9,711 bases of DNA from Candidatus Effluviviaceae Genus I sp. (GTDB taxonomy: Bacteria > Joyebacterota > Joyebacteria > Joyebacterales > Joyebacteraceae), in NCBI GenBank assembly GCA_016867725.1, contig VGIX01000051.1, positions 1 to 9,711 of the forward strand. Reading direction: 5' to 3'. The notes beneath the pieces were generated by a model that searched no databases, had not been told where the DNA came from, and was given only the letters and a program-made list of their open reading frames with translations. Positions 1-7,177 of the stretch are shown in pieces; within the stretch, counting starts at the first letter, position 1, and every line of letters begins with the position of its first letter. Made by a program: the position numbers and the translations under genes.

Positions 1-537
1 GAGCGCCGCGTCGTCGAACTCGTGCGCCGCCCGCACCGCGGCCGCGAGCTCAGCGGTCGTGTTCGCGAACCGCACGCCGACGGCCGAGCCCTGGCTCGCC
101 GGCTTGACCACCACGCGCGGCGCGAGCCGCACGAGGACGTCGTCGAGCGCGGCGGCCGTCGCGTCGCCGCGCCGGATCACGACGTCGCGCGCGAGCGGCA
201 GCCCGGCGCGGGCGAAGAGCGCCTTCGCGACCACCTTGTTCATCGCGAACGCGCTCGCCTGCACGCCGCTTCCGACGTAGGGGAGGCCGAGCGTCTCGAG
301 GAACCCCTGGAACGTGCCGTCCTCACCCGGCGGCCCGTGCAGGACGGGAAAGACCACGTCGGGCCTCGCCTCGCGGAGCGCATCGGCGATCGCGTTGTCG
401 AACTCGAGCGTGACGACGTGCCGGTAGGTCGCGGCCAGCGCGTCGGCGACGCCGCGCCCCGACACGCGCGACACGCCGGCCTCAGCCGACGTGCCGCCAC
501 ACACGACCGCGACGACGGCGTTCTCGCTTCGCGCCAT
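1..537 (-). CDS. ddl: D-alanine--D-alanine ligase, N-terminal part (3' end outside window)
   Basis: Cytoplasmic ATP-grasp enzyme that joins two D-alanines for the peptidoglycan precursor. I translated 179 codons from the ATG at 537; the frame is open to base 1, so roughly the C-terminal half is missing. Seen: a glycine-rich start GGTSAE (residues 14-19, the Glu matching the substrate-side Glu of the family), LHGPPGEDGTFQG (66-78), LPYVGSGVQASAFAMNK (85-101, the Ddl signature region) and the ATP-grasp strand VVVKPASQGSAVGV (142-155). The family's usual AEREVS reads AEAGVS here, so the second Glu is lost; I would not call it inactive on that basis. The start sits 3 bases after the stop of the membrane-protein gene, with an AGGGGG-type Shine-Dalgarno about 9 bases upstream inside that gene. 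It is the last visible gene of a tightly packed run. Identity is firm; the active-site Asp/Asn of the C-terminal domain cannot be checked. Confidence 0.93.
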   Translation of the reverse strand, partial: MARSENAVVAVVCGGTSAEAGVSRVSGRGVADALAATYRHVVTLEFDNAIADALREARPDVVFPVLHGPPGEDGTFQGFLETLGLPYVGSGVQASAFAMNKVVAKALFARAGLPLARDVVIRRGDATAAALDDVLVRLAPRVVVKPASQGSAVGVRFANTTAELAAAVRAAHEFDDAAL

Positions 538-540
538 GCG

Positions 541-888
541 TCAGAGCCCCCTGATGAGGCCGCCGAGGAGCCCGCCGACGAGCCCGAGCACGCCGAAGTA
601 GAGCGCGGCGATGAAGATGCCGCCGCCCACGACCGCGCCGAGAAGCCCGCCGCCCGCCGCGCCGGCCGGCCCGAACACGAGCGCGCCGAGCACCGCGCCG
701 GCCCCCATGAGAAACACCATGATGAGGATGGCGAGGATGGTCCCGCTCAGGAACCCCGCGAGCGCGCCGCGCCCCAACCCGCCGGCGAGGACGCCCGCGA
801 CGAACCCGGCCACGAGCGGCCCGACGATCGGCACCCGCGCGAGCGCCGCCATGAGCACCGCACCCACGATGACCGCGACGACCAGCAT
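541..888 (-). CDS. Small glycine-rich membrane protein, DUF5518-like
   Basis: A 115-residue, almost wholly hydrophobic protein, predicted to sit in the cytoplasmic membrane with about three to four membrane segments (roughly residues 1-15, 22-40, 46-72 and 80-110). The stretch RVPIVGPLVAGFVAGVLAGG followed by GRGALAGFLSG resembles the DUF5518 family, in which a P-I-x-G-P-L-x-A-G-F motif and a GAL-x-GFL motif recur. No catalytic residues are visible and no function is known to me. The ATG at 888 has an AGGAGG Shine-Dalgarno that overlaps the TAG stop of the upstream VOC gene, and the gene ends 3 bases before the ddl start, so it is probably co-translated with both. Repetitive Gly/Ala composition makes homology by eye less certain than the coding call. 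Confidence 0.8.
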   Translation of the reverse strand: MLVVAVIVGAVLMAALARVPIVGPLVAGFVAGVLAGGLGRGALAGFLSGTILAILIMVFLMGAGAVLGALVFGPAGAAGGGLLGAVVGGGIFIAALYFGVLGLVGGLLGGLIRGL

Positions 889-893
889 GTCCG

Positions 894-900
894 CCTCCTA
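894..900 (-). promoter_or_regulatory. Stop/Shine-Dalgarno overlap (TAGGAGG) between VOC and membrane-protein genes
   Basis: The TAG stop of the VOC gene (898-900) runs directly into AGGAGG (894-899), which is 5 bases before the membrane-protein ATG. Terminating ribosomes would be placed for reinitiation. Confidence 0.75.
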
Positions 901-1260
901 CTTCCTGAGCGGCTCGAAGACCATGACCGGGATGCCGTCAGGGTCCATGAAGAGCCCCCACCAGCCGATGGTCGGGATCTCCATCTTCGGGATGTGCACA
1001 CAGCCGCCGGCCGCGGCGGCCTTCTTCATGGTCTCGTCAACGCTGTCCACGAGGAAGTACGTCCCGATTCCGTACATCGGCGCCGCGTCGGGCTTCTTCA
1101 TCATGCCGCCGCCCGGCTCCTTCCCCGTGTTGATCTCGACGTACCGCATGCCGGGCACCGCGCTCTCGCTGAACTTCCAGTCGAACACCGCGGAGTAGAA
1201 CTTCTTCGCCTTCTCGACGTCGCTCACCATGAGCTCGAAGTGGCACAGGTGGTTCGTCAT
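898..1260 (-). CDS. VOC (glyoxalase/bleomycin-resistance fold) family protein
   Basis: A 120-residue cytoplasmic protein with the single-module vicinal-oxygen-chelate layout. It opens with HFELMVSDVEKAKKFYSAVFDWKF (residues 7-30), matching the common H-F-E-[IL]-x-x-x-D-V-E-x-A-x-x-FY-x-x-VFxW start of the group. A second half follows, with FLVDSVDETMKKAAAAGG (about 69-86) and MDPDGIPVMVFEP (105-117). His7 and Glu116 sit where metal ligands occur in VOC enzymes, so metal binding is plausible, but this subgroup has no assigned substrate and I infer none. VOC proteins usually act as dimers or fused pairs. The ATG at 1260 is preceded by a GGAAGGGGG stretch serving as ribosome-binding site. It lies 28 bases after the DUF2271-like gene and 9 bases before the membrane-protein gene. 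Confidence 0.88.
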   Translation of the reverse strand: MTNHLCHFELMVSDVEKAKKFYSAVFDWKFSESAVPGMRYVEINTGKEPGGGMMKKPDAAPMYGIGTYFLVDSVDETMKKAAAAGGCVHIPKMEIPTIGWWGLFMDPDGIPVMVFEPLRK

Positions 1261-1288
1261 CGTCGCCCCCTTCCCGCGCCCGCGCGCG

Positions 1289-2125
1289 TCAGTTCTCCGG
1301 AACGTAGCTCACCCTGATGGACTCCACGATGTCCAGCGCTGTCGTGAGCGCGGAGAGGTCGGGCGGGACCTCGCCGTCCGCGCCCGCGGGGTGCCCGTGC
1401 CCCGCCGGCTTGAGCACCGCGAGGGTCGGGCCCGCGCCGAGCGTGATCGTGCCCTGCCAGACGACCGACGGCTGCCCGGAGCCCATCTTCCCGCCGCTGG
1501 CGTTGGGATCGGACTCGGGGAGGTCGGAGCGGAAGACGCTCGTGAAGTCCCGTGACTGGTTGATCTCCGCCTTCACGACGTACACCCCGGGCTTCAAGCC
1601 CGCGGGAAGGACCCACTCCCTCGTGAACCCGGACGGCGGCGTCGCGCCGGTGATGGCGTCGAGCTCGGCGACCCCGGCGGTGGACTTGTCCTCCATGCGC
1701 CGCCGGGCGTGGCACGCGGTGCACGTGCTCGCCGGCTGCACGCCGCCCGCCTTGTGTCCGTGCCGCCAGACGGGAAGCGCCGACGGTCTGCGGATGCGGC
1801 CGGCCTTCTCACCGGGCGAGGCGCGCCAGTCGTCGGTGGCCGCGCGGTGCGTCACGAAGACCGTCGCGACGAAGTCGCCGGCGGTGTCCTCGAGCCAGAA
1901 CGCCATCTGCGGCTCGGTGACCACCTTCGCGACGAGCATCACGCGGAACGAGTGCTTCCAGTGCTTGCCCTCCTTCACGCTGAGAACGAGCCGGCCCCGC
2001 GCGTCGCGCTGCTCGTCCCTCGGGGTCGCGGCGCTCTGCGGGCGCTCGCCGGTGGCTCCGACCAGCGTGAGGGCGGCGACCGCGAAGGCCGCCGCGGCGA
2101 TGATGACCTTCGTGCGTGCTCGCAT
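1289..2125 (-). CDS. Exported DUF2271-like protein with one CxxCH haem-c motif and a DAITGAT motif
   Basis: 278 residues. The start (Arg/Lys-containing n-region, then a hydrophobic run at residues 7-22 ending in small residues) looks like a Sec signal peptide, so it should act outside the cytoplasmic membrane. The core resembles DUF2271: FWLEDTAGDFVATVFVTH (76-93), RRPSALPVWRHG (112-123), then GLKPGVYVVKAEINQSRDF (176-194) and PSVVWQGTITLG (219-230). Between the two halves lies a segment with CTACH (Cys135, Cys138, His139; bases 1709-1723), the covalent haem-c attachment motif. Soon after comes DAITGAT (156-162; bases 1640-1660), which matches the DxxTGA[TS] pattern flavinylated by ApbE in FMN-binding domains. 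From memory, DUF2271 genes often neighbour PepSY and ApbE genes; neither is in this window. An electron-transfer role is inference. The ATG has a well-spaced AGGAGG (2132-2137), and the gene starts 21 bases after the protease stop. Confidence 0.8.
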   Translation of the reverse strand: MRARTKVIIAAAAFAVAALTLVGATGERPQSAATPRDEQRDARGRLVLSVKEGKHWKHSFRVMLVAKVVTEPQMAFWLEDTAGDFVATVFVTHRAATDDWRASPGEKAGRIRRPSALPVWRHGHKAGGVQPASTCTACHARRRMEDKSTAGVAELDAITGATPPSGFTREWVLPAGLKPGVYVVKAEINQSRDFTSVFRSDLPESDPNASGGKMGSGQPSVVWQGTITLGAGPTLAVLKPAGHGHPAGADGEVPPDLSALTTALDIVESIRVSYVPEN

Positions 2126-2146
2126 GGGCTGCCTCCTGGACCGGGC

Positions 2147-4318
2147 CTAGTGCGTCATGCCGAGCGTGCGAAACAGGAACGAATAGTAGTCCACGTACTC
2201 CGCGAGGACTCGCCGCATCGGCGACGCGAGCCCGTGGCCCGCCTCGCGCTGGAACCTCAAGAGGACCGGCCGCCCCGACGCGCTCGCCGCCTGGAGGCGC
2301 GCGGTCATCTTGAGCGCGTGCGATGGGTGGACGCGCGTGTCCGACTCCGCCGTCGTGAGGTACACGGCGGGGTACGCGACGCCGTCGCGGACGCGGTGGT
2401 ACGGCGAGTACGCGTAGAGCCACTCGAACTGCTCGGGGTCGTCGGGCGAGCCGTACTCGGCCGACCAGATGTCCCCGATGTAGAAGCGATGGAACCGCGT
2501 CATGTCGAGGAGCGGCACGTCGCAGATCACGGCGGCCGCGAGGTCGGGCCGCTGCGTGAGGAACGCGCCGACGAGGAGCCCGCCGTTGCTCCCGCCCCAC
2601 ACGGCGAGGCGCTCGGGGCTCGTGATGCCCTCCGCGACGAGCCACTCCGCCGCGGCGATGAAGTCGTCGAACGTGTTCTGCTTGTCGGCGAGCATGCCGG
2701 CGCGGTGCCACGCGTCGCCGTACTCGCCGCCGCCGCGAAGGCACGCCTCGGCGTACACGCCACCGCGCTCGAACCACAGAAAGCGGTTGCGCGCGAACCC
2801 GGGTGAGACGGAACTGCCGAACCCGCCGTACCCGACGAGCATCGTCGGGTTGTTCCCGTCGAGCACGATGTCGCGCCGGTGCGCGAGGAACATGGGGATC
2901 CGCGTGCCGTCCTTGGATTCGTACCAGACCTGGCGCTCGACGTACGGCGACGGGTCGAGCGGCGCCTCGACGGCCATGTCCTCCCGGAGCGCCCCCGTCG
3001 TGGCGTCGTACCGCAGCACCGTGGGCGGCGTGAGGTACGAGCTTAGGCCGAAGAACACCTCCGGCGAGCGCCAGTCGCCGGCCCAGTCGTACACCGCCGC
3101 GACCTCCGGAAGGGGCACGTCGCGCAGGTGCGCGCCCGTGGCGGCATCGTGGACGCGGACCAGCGTGTGCGCGTCCTTGAGGTAGAGGAGGCACAGGTGG
3201 CCGCCCCCGTACAGGAAGCTCTGCAGTGTGAGGTCGGACTCGGGAACCAGTTCCTGCCAGTTGAGGCGCGCGGGGTTCTCGAGGTCCACGCGGAGGATGC
3301 GGAAGTTCGGCGCTTCAAGAGAGGTCATCATGTAGAACGTGCTGCCGACCGCGATGCCCGTGAAGCGCGCGTCGAGCCCCTCGACGAGCGGGCGGAACCC
3401 GTCGTCGCGCGCGAGGTCCTTCACGTAGATGTCGTTCCGCGCGCCGCCGCGCCACACGTAGGCGAACAGGAACCGCCCGTCGGTCGAGAGCGCGGCCGAG
3501 GGCCAGTGCCGCTTGTCGAGCCCGTCGCCGAAGACCAGCTTGTCGAGCGCGGCCTCGTCGCCGAGGACGTGGCGGTAGATCCTGCGATAGTAGAACTCAT
3601 CACCGGGCGGCACGTCGCCGGGCGCGGGGAAGCGGCTGTAGTAGAACGCGTTGCCGTCGGGCTCCCACGCCACGCCGGCGGCGCGCGCGTAGGGGATCTC
3701 GTCGCGCAGGTCGGTCCCCGAGTCCACGTCCATCACGCGCAGCACGCTCATCTCGCTCCCGCCCTCGGAGGTCCCGTACGCGAGCAGGAGCCCGTTCTCC
3801 GACGGATGCCACCAGTCGAGACTGACCGGGACGCCGCTTCCGAGCGCGGACGGGTCGATGAGCGCCCGCGGCTCCGCGTCGCCGACGCGCACGCAGAGCA
3901 CCGGCTGTTCGTTCTCGGGGTTCCGCCGCGTGAAGAACAGACGGTCGCCCTGGAGCGCAAGCCCGCCGATGCTCGGGATGTCGAGGAGCTCGCCGAGCCT
4001 GCGCCGCACGTCATCGCGGGCTGGGCACGCGCCGAGGAACGCTTCCGCGTACGCCTCCTGCGCGTCGATCCACGCCGAGGACTCGGGCGACGTCCAGTCC
4101 TCGAGCCAGCGGTACGGGTCGGGGATGACGCGGCCGTGGAGCGTGTCGGTGTCGGCGGCGATGCGGGTGGCGGGCGGGGCGTCGGGCGCGGCCGCCGGCG
4201 CGTTGGCGTCCGGCGTGGCGTCGATCGCGGCCGCCGCGACGGGGAGGGCCGCGAGAGCGGCGAGGGCGGCAACGGCCACCCGCCCGCGCCCGCGGGCCCG
4301 AGCGCGCGGTGTCAGCAT
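2147..4318 (-). CDS. Exported prolyl oligopeptidase family serine peptidase (S9A)
   Basis: 723 residues, typical length for S9A plus a leader. An Arg-rich n-region and Ala/Leu-rich core (residues 1-31) form a signal peptide. The start of the mature protein carries the family's DPYRWLEDW motif (67-75). Residues about 110-460 are the seven-bladed propeller region, and 460-723 the alpha/beta-hydrolase domain. The catalytic triad is complete: Ser577 in GGSNGG (575-580), Asp660 in ESDTRVHP (658-665) and His695 in EAGHG (692-696). The LRGGGEYGDAWH block (527-538) is also classic S9A. The enzyme should cleave short peptides after proline, here in the periplasm or outside. The ATG at 4318 has AGGAGA about 8 bases upstream, and the gene lies 19 bases after feoB. 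Whether it acts on peptides related to its neighbours is unknown; operon membership may be incidental. Confidence 0.95.
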   Translation of the reverse strand: MLTPRARARGRGRVAVAALAALAALPVAAAAIDATPDANAPAAAPDAPPATRIAADTDTLHGRVIPDPYRWLEDWTSPESSAWIDAQEAYAEAFLGACPARDDVRRRLGELLDIPSIGGLALQGDRLFFTRRNPENEQPVLCVRVGDAEPRALIDPSALGSGVPVSLDWWHPSENGLLLAYGTSEGGSEMSVLRVMDVDSGTDLRDEIPYARAAGVAWEPDGNAFYYSRFPAPGDVPPGDEFYYRRIYRHVLGDEAALDKLVFGDGLDKRHWPSAALSTDGRFLFAYVWRGGARNDIYVKDLARDDGFRPLVEGLDARFTGIAVGSTFYMMTSLEAPNFRILRVDLENPARLNWQELVPESDLTLQSFLYGGGHLCLLYLKDAHTLVRVHDAATGAHLRDVPLPEVAAVYDWAGDWRSPEVFFGLSSYLTPPTVLRYDATTGALREDMAVEAPLDPSPYVERQVWYESKDGTRIPMFLAHRRDIVLDGNNPTMLVGYGGFGSSVSPGFARNRFLWFERGGVYAEACLRGGGEYGDAWHRAGMLADKQNTFDDFIAAAEWLVAEGITSPERLAVWGGSNGGLLVGAFLTQRPDLAAAVICDVPLLDMTRFHRFYIGDIWSAEYGSPDDPEQFEWLYAYSPYHRVRDGVAYPAVYLTTAESDTRVHPSHALKMTARLQAASASGRPVLLRFQREAGHGLASPMRRVLAEYVDYYSFLFRTLGMTH

Positions 4319-4337
4319 GGACGTTCTCCTGGGTCTG

Positions 4338-6407
4338 TCAGAGGCCGGCGAGCCTGCCTATCTGGTATACACCGAAGCTCACGAGCCACGCAAGGGAGAG
4401 CTGGGAGGCGACGGAGAACCACATCCAGCCATTGCCCGCCTCCCGCCGGATGGCGGCGACCGTGGCCACGCAGGGCGTGTAGATGAGAACGAACATCATG
4501 AACGCAAAGGCCGCGAGCGGCGTGATGCCGTTTCCCGGGTCGCGGAGCGCCCGCGCCAGGGACTCGCGCGGCTCCCCGGCCGTGTCGGACTCCGCGTGGT
4601 AGAGGACGCCCAGCGTCGAGACGATGACCTCCTTGGCGACGAACCCCGTCACGAGGCTCACGCTCATCTCCCAGGTGAACCCCAGCGGCTTCATGGCGGG
4701 CGCGATGGTCTGCCCGATGCGGCCCACGTACGAGCTCGCGATGTCCTGCGCTTCCGCGTCCCCGCCGGGCCGCGCGGCCTGCGGGAACGCGCCGAGGAAC
4801 CACAGCACGACCGACGCGACGAGGATGACCCCGCCCATCTTCTGGAGATAGAGCTTCGCGCGCTCCCACATGTGGATGGAGAGCCCCTTCAGCGTCGGGA
4901 GACGATACGGCGGCAGCTCCATCACGAACGGCTCTGGGGAGCTCCTGAACAGCGTCTTCGCCAGCAGCCTCCCGAGGAGGATGACCGCCACGATGCCCGA
5001 CAGGTACACGATGAAGACGACGCTCCCCGCGCGCTCGCCGAAGAACGCGCCGGCGATGAGGAGGTAGACCGGGAAGCGCGCGCTGCACGACATGAACGGG
5101 ATGAGGAGGACCGTCAGCACGCGGTCGCGCCGCGACTCGAGCGTGCGCGTGGCCATGATGGCCGGTACGCTGCACCCGAACCCCATGAGCATCGGGATGA
5201 ACGACTTCCCGTGGAGTCCGAGCGCGTGCATGACGCGGTCCATGAGGAACGCCGCGCGCGCCATGTAGCCCGAGTCCTCGAGGAACGAGACGCCGAGGAA
5301 GAGGATGAGGATGTTCGGCAGGAACACGATGACCGACCCGACGCCGCCGACGATGCCGCTCACGAAGAGGTCGGTGAGAAGGCCGGGGGGCAGGCCGGCG
5401 CAGACGGTGCCGCACAGCCAGTTGATGAACGCGTCGATCCAGCGCATGGGGTGCGCGCCGAGGCGGAACGTGAGCTGGAAGAGCACCCACATGAAGAGGA
5501 GGAAGATGGGGTAGCCGAGGAAGCGGTTGGTGAAGACGCCGTCGATGCGGCGCGAGAGCTCCATGCGGTCGGCGCGCGCCTCCGTGAGTGCCTCGCGGAG
5601 CGCGCCGGCGACGTAGCCGTGGCGGCCCTCGGAGATGACCCTCTCCGGGTCCGAGCGCGTGGCGGTCGCGATGTGCTGCGCGCCCCGGGAGGCCGCCTCG
5701 CGGACCCGTGCGAGGCCGGGCGCGTCGCCTGCCACGAGCGCCGCGACCTCCGTGTCGCCCTCGATGAGCTTCGTGGCGACCCAGCGCGCGGGCAGCCCCT
5801 TGAGGTCGGCGCCGGACGACTCGACGGCGCGGGCCAGCTCCGCCACGACGTCGTCCACGTGGCCGCCGTAGGAGACGGGCACGTGGCGGTGGCGCGCCTC
5901 GCGGTCCTCGACGAGGTCCACGACGGCGTCCATGAGGTCGGTGACGCCGTCGCAGCGCTGCGCGACCGTCGAGACGACCGGCGTGCCGAGGAGCGTCGCG
6001 AGGCGCGCCTTGTCGAGCGTCGCGCCCGACGCCTCGAGCTCGTCCCACATGTTGAGGTCCACGACGACGTGCGCGCCGAGCTCGAGAAGCTGCACCGTGA
6101 GGTAGAGATTCCTCGCGAGGTTCCCCGCGTCCACCACGTCCACGACGACGTCGGGGCGCTCGTCCACGATGAACGAGCGCGCGACGCGCTCCTCGACGGA
6201 GAACGTGGTGAGGCTGTAGGTGCCTGGGAGGTCCACGATCTCGATGTCGTAGCCGCGGTGCGAGAAGCGCCCGGTCTTCCGCTCGACCGTCACGCCGGGC
6301 CAGTTGCCGACGTGCTGGCGCGCGCCCGTCAGGCAGTTGAAGACGGAAGTCTTGCCCGAGTTGGGGTTGCCCGCGAGGGCTATTCGGAGCGTCCTCTTCT
6401 CAGCCAC
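4338..6407 (-). CDS. feoB: Ferrous iron transporter FeoB
   Basis: Inner-membrane Fe(II) transporter with an N-terminal G domain; 689 residues from the GTG at 6407. G-domain motifs: G1 GNPNSGKT (13-20), the switch-I region VGNWPGVT (33-40), G3 DLPG (59-62) and G4 NMWD (119-122, commonly NMMD in the family). The membrane part begins about residue 296, and both Gate repeats are visible: GFGCSVPAIMATRT (409-422, Cys412) and IPFMSCSARFPVY (436-448, Cys441). The C-terminal TPCVATVAAIRRE segment is conserved too. The frame is open further upstream to 6728, but that stretch lacks FeoB character and overlies feoA, so I start at GTG: VAEKRTLRIALAGN fits the family start. A GGAGG lies 12 bases upstream, somewhat far, so coupling to feoA translation is likely. 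The reading frame ends 19 bases before the peptidase gene. Confidence 0.97.
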   Translation of the reverse strand: MAEKRTLRIALAGNPNSGKTSVFNCLTGARQHVGNWPGVTVERKTGRFSHRGYDIEIVDLPGTYSLTTFSVEERVARSFIVDERPDVVVDVVDAGNLARNLYLTVQLLELGAHVVVDLNMWDELEASGATLDKARLATLLGTPVVSTVAQRCDGVTDLMDAVVDLVEDREARHRHVPVSYGGHVDDVVAELARAVESSGADLKGLPARWVATKLIEGDTEVAALVAGDAPGLARVREAASRGAQHIATATRSDPERVISEGRHGYVAGALREALTEARADRMELSRRIDGVFTNRFLGYPIFLLFMWVLFQLTFRLGAHPMRWIDAFINWLCGTVCAGLPPGLLTDLFVSGIVGGVGSVIVFLPNILILFLGVSFLEDSGYMARAAFLMDRVMHALGLHGKSFIPMLMGFGCSVPAIMATRTLESRRDRVLTVLLIPFMSCSARFPVYLLIAGAFFGERAGSVVFIVYLSGIVAVILLGRLLAKTLFRSSPEPFVMELPPYRLPTLKGLSIHMWERAKLYLQKMGGVILVASVVLWFLGAFPQAARPGGDAEAQDIASSYVGRIGQTIAPAMKPLGFTWEMSVSLVTGFVAKEVIVSTLGVLYHAESDTAGEPRESLARALRDPGNGITPLAAFAFMMFVLIYTPCVATVAAIRREAGNGWMWFSVASQLSLAWLVSFGVYQIGRLAGL

Positions 6408-6721
6408 CGTGGTCCGTGACCTCCGTGCCCTCGGCGCCACAGCAGGTGGCGACGGCGGTGCGGCATGCAGACGGCGTCGGGGGAGGCGGCGACGAGCACG
6501 CGCTCCGCCTCCTGCCTTCTCAGCGTGACGTGCGTGCCGCCGAGGCAGTACTCGACGGGGTCGCCGAGCGGCGCGGCCTTGATGACGCGGACGCACGCGC
6601 CGCGTACGAAGCCCATATCGAGGAGCCGGCGGCGGAAGGGGCCCTCGCCCGTGACCTCGGCTACGATGGCGGCGGTCCCCGGAGGCGCGTCGGACAGACG
6701 GATCGTGCGCTCGGGCGTCAC
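6380..6721 (-). CDS. feoA: FeoA-family SH3-like protein (3' end probably frameshifted)
   Basis: As read, 113 residues from a GTG at 6721 that shares a GTGA overlap with the regulator's stop; GGGAGGTG (6726-6733) is its Shine-Dalgarno. Residues about 5-78 form the small SH3-like FeoA domain: IRLSDAPPGTAAIV, then FRRRLLDMGFVRGACVRVIKAAPLGDPVEY and a closing GGTHVTLRRQEAERVLV. FeoA is a cytosolic partner of FeoB. The remaining tail (about 85-113) is Arg/His/Gly/Trp-rich with 10 of 26 codons ending in A or T, unlike the rest. One base shift near the five-G run at 6479-6483 instead yields a tail with CC-G-A-E-G-T-E-V ending at TGA 6400-6402, overlapping the feoB GTG by 8 bases. I think that frame is the real 3' end, so the true protein would be about 106 residues. 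The domain call is firm; the end is not. Confidence 0.9.
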   Translation of the reverse strand: MTPERTIRLSDAPPGTAAIVAEVTGEGPFRRRLLDMGFVRGACVRVIKAAPLGDPVEYCLGGTHVTLRRQEAERVLVAASPDAVCMPHRRRHLLWRRGHGGHGPRWLRRGRSE

Positions 6722-7122
6722 TGCGCACCTCCCGACGCGTCTCCGTCGCCTTGCCCTCCGCGCGAGTCGAGGAAGCTCACGAGCCGCGAGAGGGTCGCGT
6801 CGCTCAGTCCATGCTCGAGCCTGCAGGCATCGGCGTCGGCGGTCTCCGGCGGAACGTGCAGCACCTCACGCAGGAAGCGGTAGAGCGTGGCGTGCGTGCG
6901 GTACACGCGCGCCGCGCGGTCGCGCCCGGCGTCGGTGAGGAGGATCTTCCCGTAGCGCTCCTGGCGGATGCAGCCGTCCTGCTTGAGGCGGCCGACGGCC
7001 GCACGCGCCGTCGGGACGGTCACGCCTCGCGCCGCTGCCACCTGCGAGATGCCTACGGTGTCGTGGCTGAGGGAGAGGAGGTAGATGGTCTCGAGATAGT
7101 CAGATGTTCGGTCTGAGAGCAT
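6718..7122 (-). CDS. DtxR/MntR-family metal-dependent transcriptional regulator
   Basis: 134 residues from the ATG at 7122: an N-terminal winged helix (about 1-63; helix-turn-helix around GISQVAAARGVTVPTARAAVGRLKQDG, residues 24-50) and a helical dimerisation/metal domain (64-125), with no C-terminal SH3 domain. Putative metal ligands are in register with the family: Asp8, Glu11, His77, Asp98, Cys100, Glu103 and His104. The motif D-A-C-R-L-E-H matches the E-A-C-R-W-E-H of iron-sensing DtxR/IdeR; MntR has Glu in place of the Cys, so I favour Fe(II) as co-repressor. This is inference from one position. I chose 7122 over an upstream in-frame GTG (7155) because the protein begins SDRTSDYLETIY there as in the family and because 7155 falls on the operator. 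Its stop overlaps feoA (GTGA). Likely represses its own feo operon when iron is plentiful. Confidence 0.93.
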   Translation of the reverse strand: MLSDRTSDYLETIYLLSLSHDTVGISQVAAARGVTVPTARAAVGRLKQDGCIRQERYGKILLTDAGRDRAARVYRTHATLYRFLREVLHVPPETADADACRLEHGLSDATLSRLVSFLDSRGGQGDGDASGGAQ

Positions 7123-7155
7123 GGCCCACCCCCTGCTAAGCAAGAGGAGTAACAC

Positions 7156-7177
7156 AAAGTGTGCCAGGTCACACTTT
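7156..7177. promoter_or_regulatory. Palindromic operator, probably bound by the DtxR-family regulator
   Basis: AAAGTGTG-ccaggt-CACACTTT: two perfectly complementary 8-base arms around a 6-base centre. It covers five of the six bases of the -10 box and the expected transcription start, and lies immediately upstream of a metal-regulator gene that opens a Feo operon. That is the usual layout for repression by DtxR/MntR proteins. The sequence is not the corynebacterial DtxR nor the Bacillus MntR consensus, so the assignment rests on position and symmetry. Confidence 0.75.

Noticed and set aside
3858-6419. Very long open frame on the plus strand across feoB and the peptidase gene
   Set aside because: Arg/Glu/Asp/His-rich translation with no domain; it is the antisense of two well-supported genes. 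Long antisense frames are expected in such GC-rich DNA. Similar plus-strand frames at 22-1317, 1709-2806 and 3128-4486 are rejected for the same reason.
6408-6728. N-terminal extension of FeoB by about 107 residues, since the frame stays open to 6728
   Set aside because: The extension overlies feoA, is Arg/Pro/Ala-rich and has no family match, while the GTG at 6407 gives a normal FeoB start.
7123-7155. Upstream GTG start for the DtxR-family regulator
   Set aside because: It would add an implausible Leu-rich leader, begins next to the expected transcription start, and lacks a ribosome-binding site.
7157-7177. Palindrome as a CRP/FNR-type site (TGTG...CACA)
   Set aside because: The TGTG and CACA half-sites are only 6 bases apart; CRP sites need TGTGA-N6-TCACA, so the spacing is wrong, and the neighbouring gene is a metal regulator.
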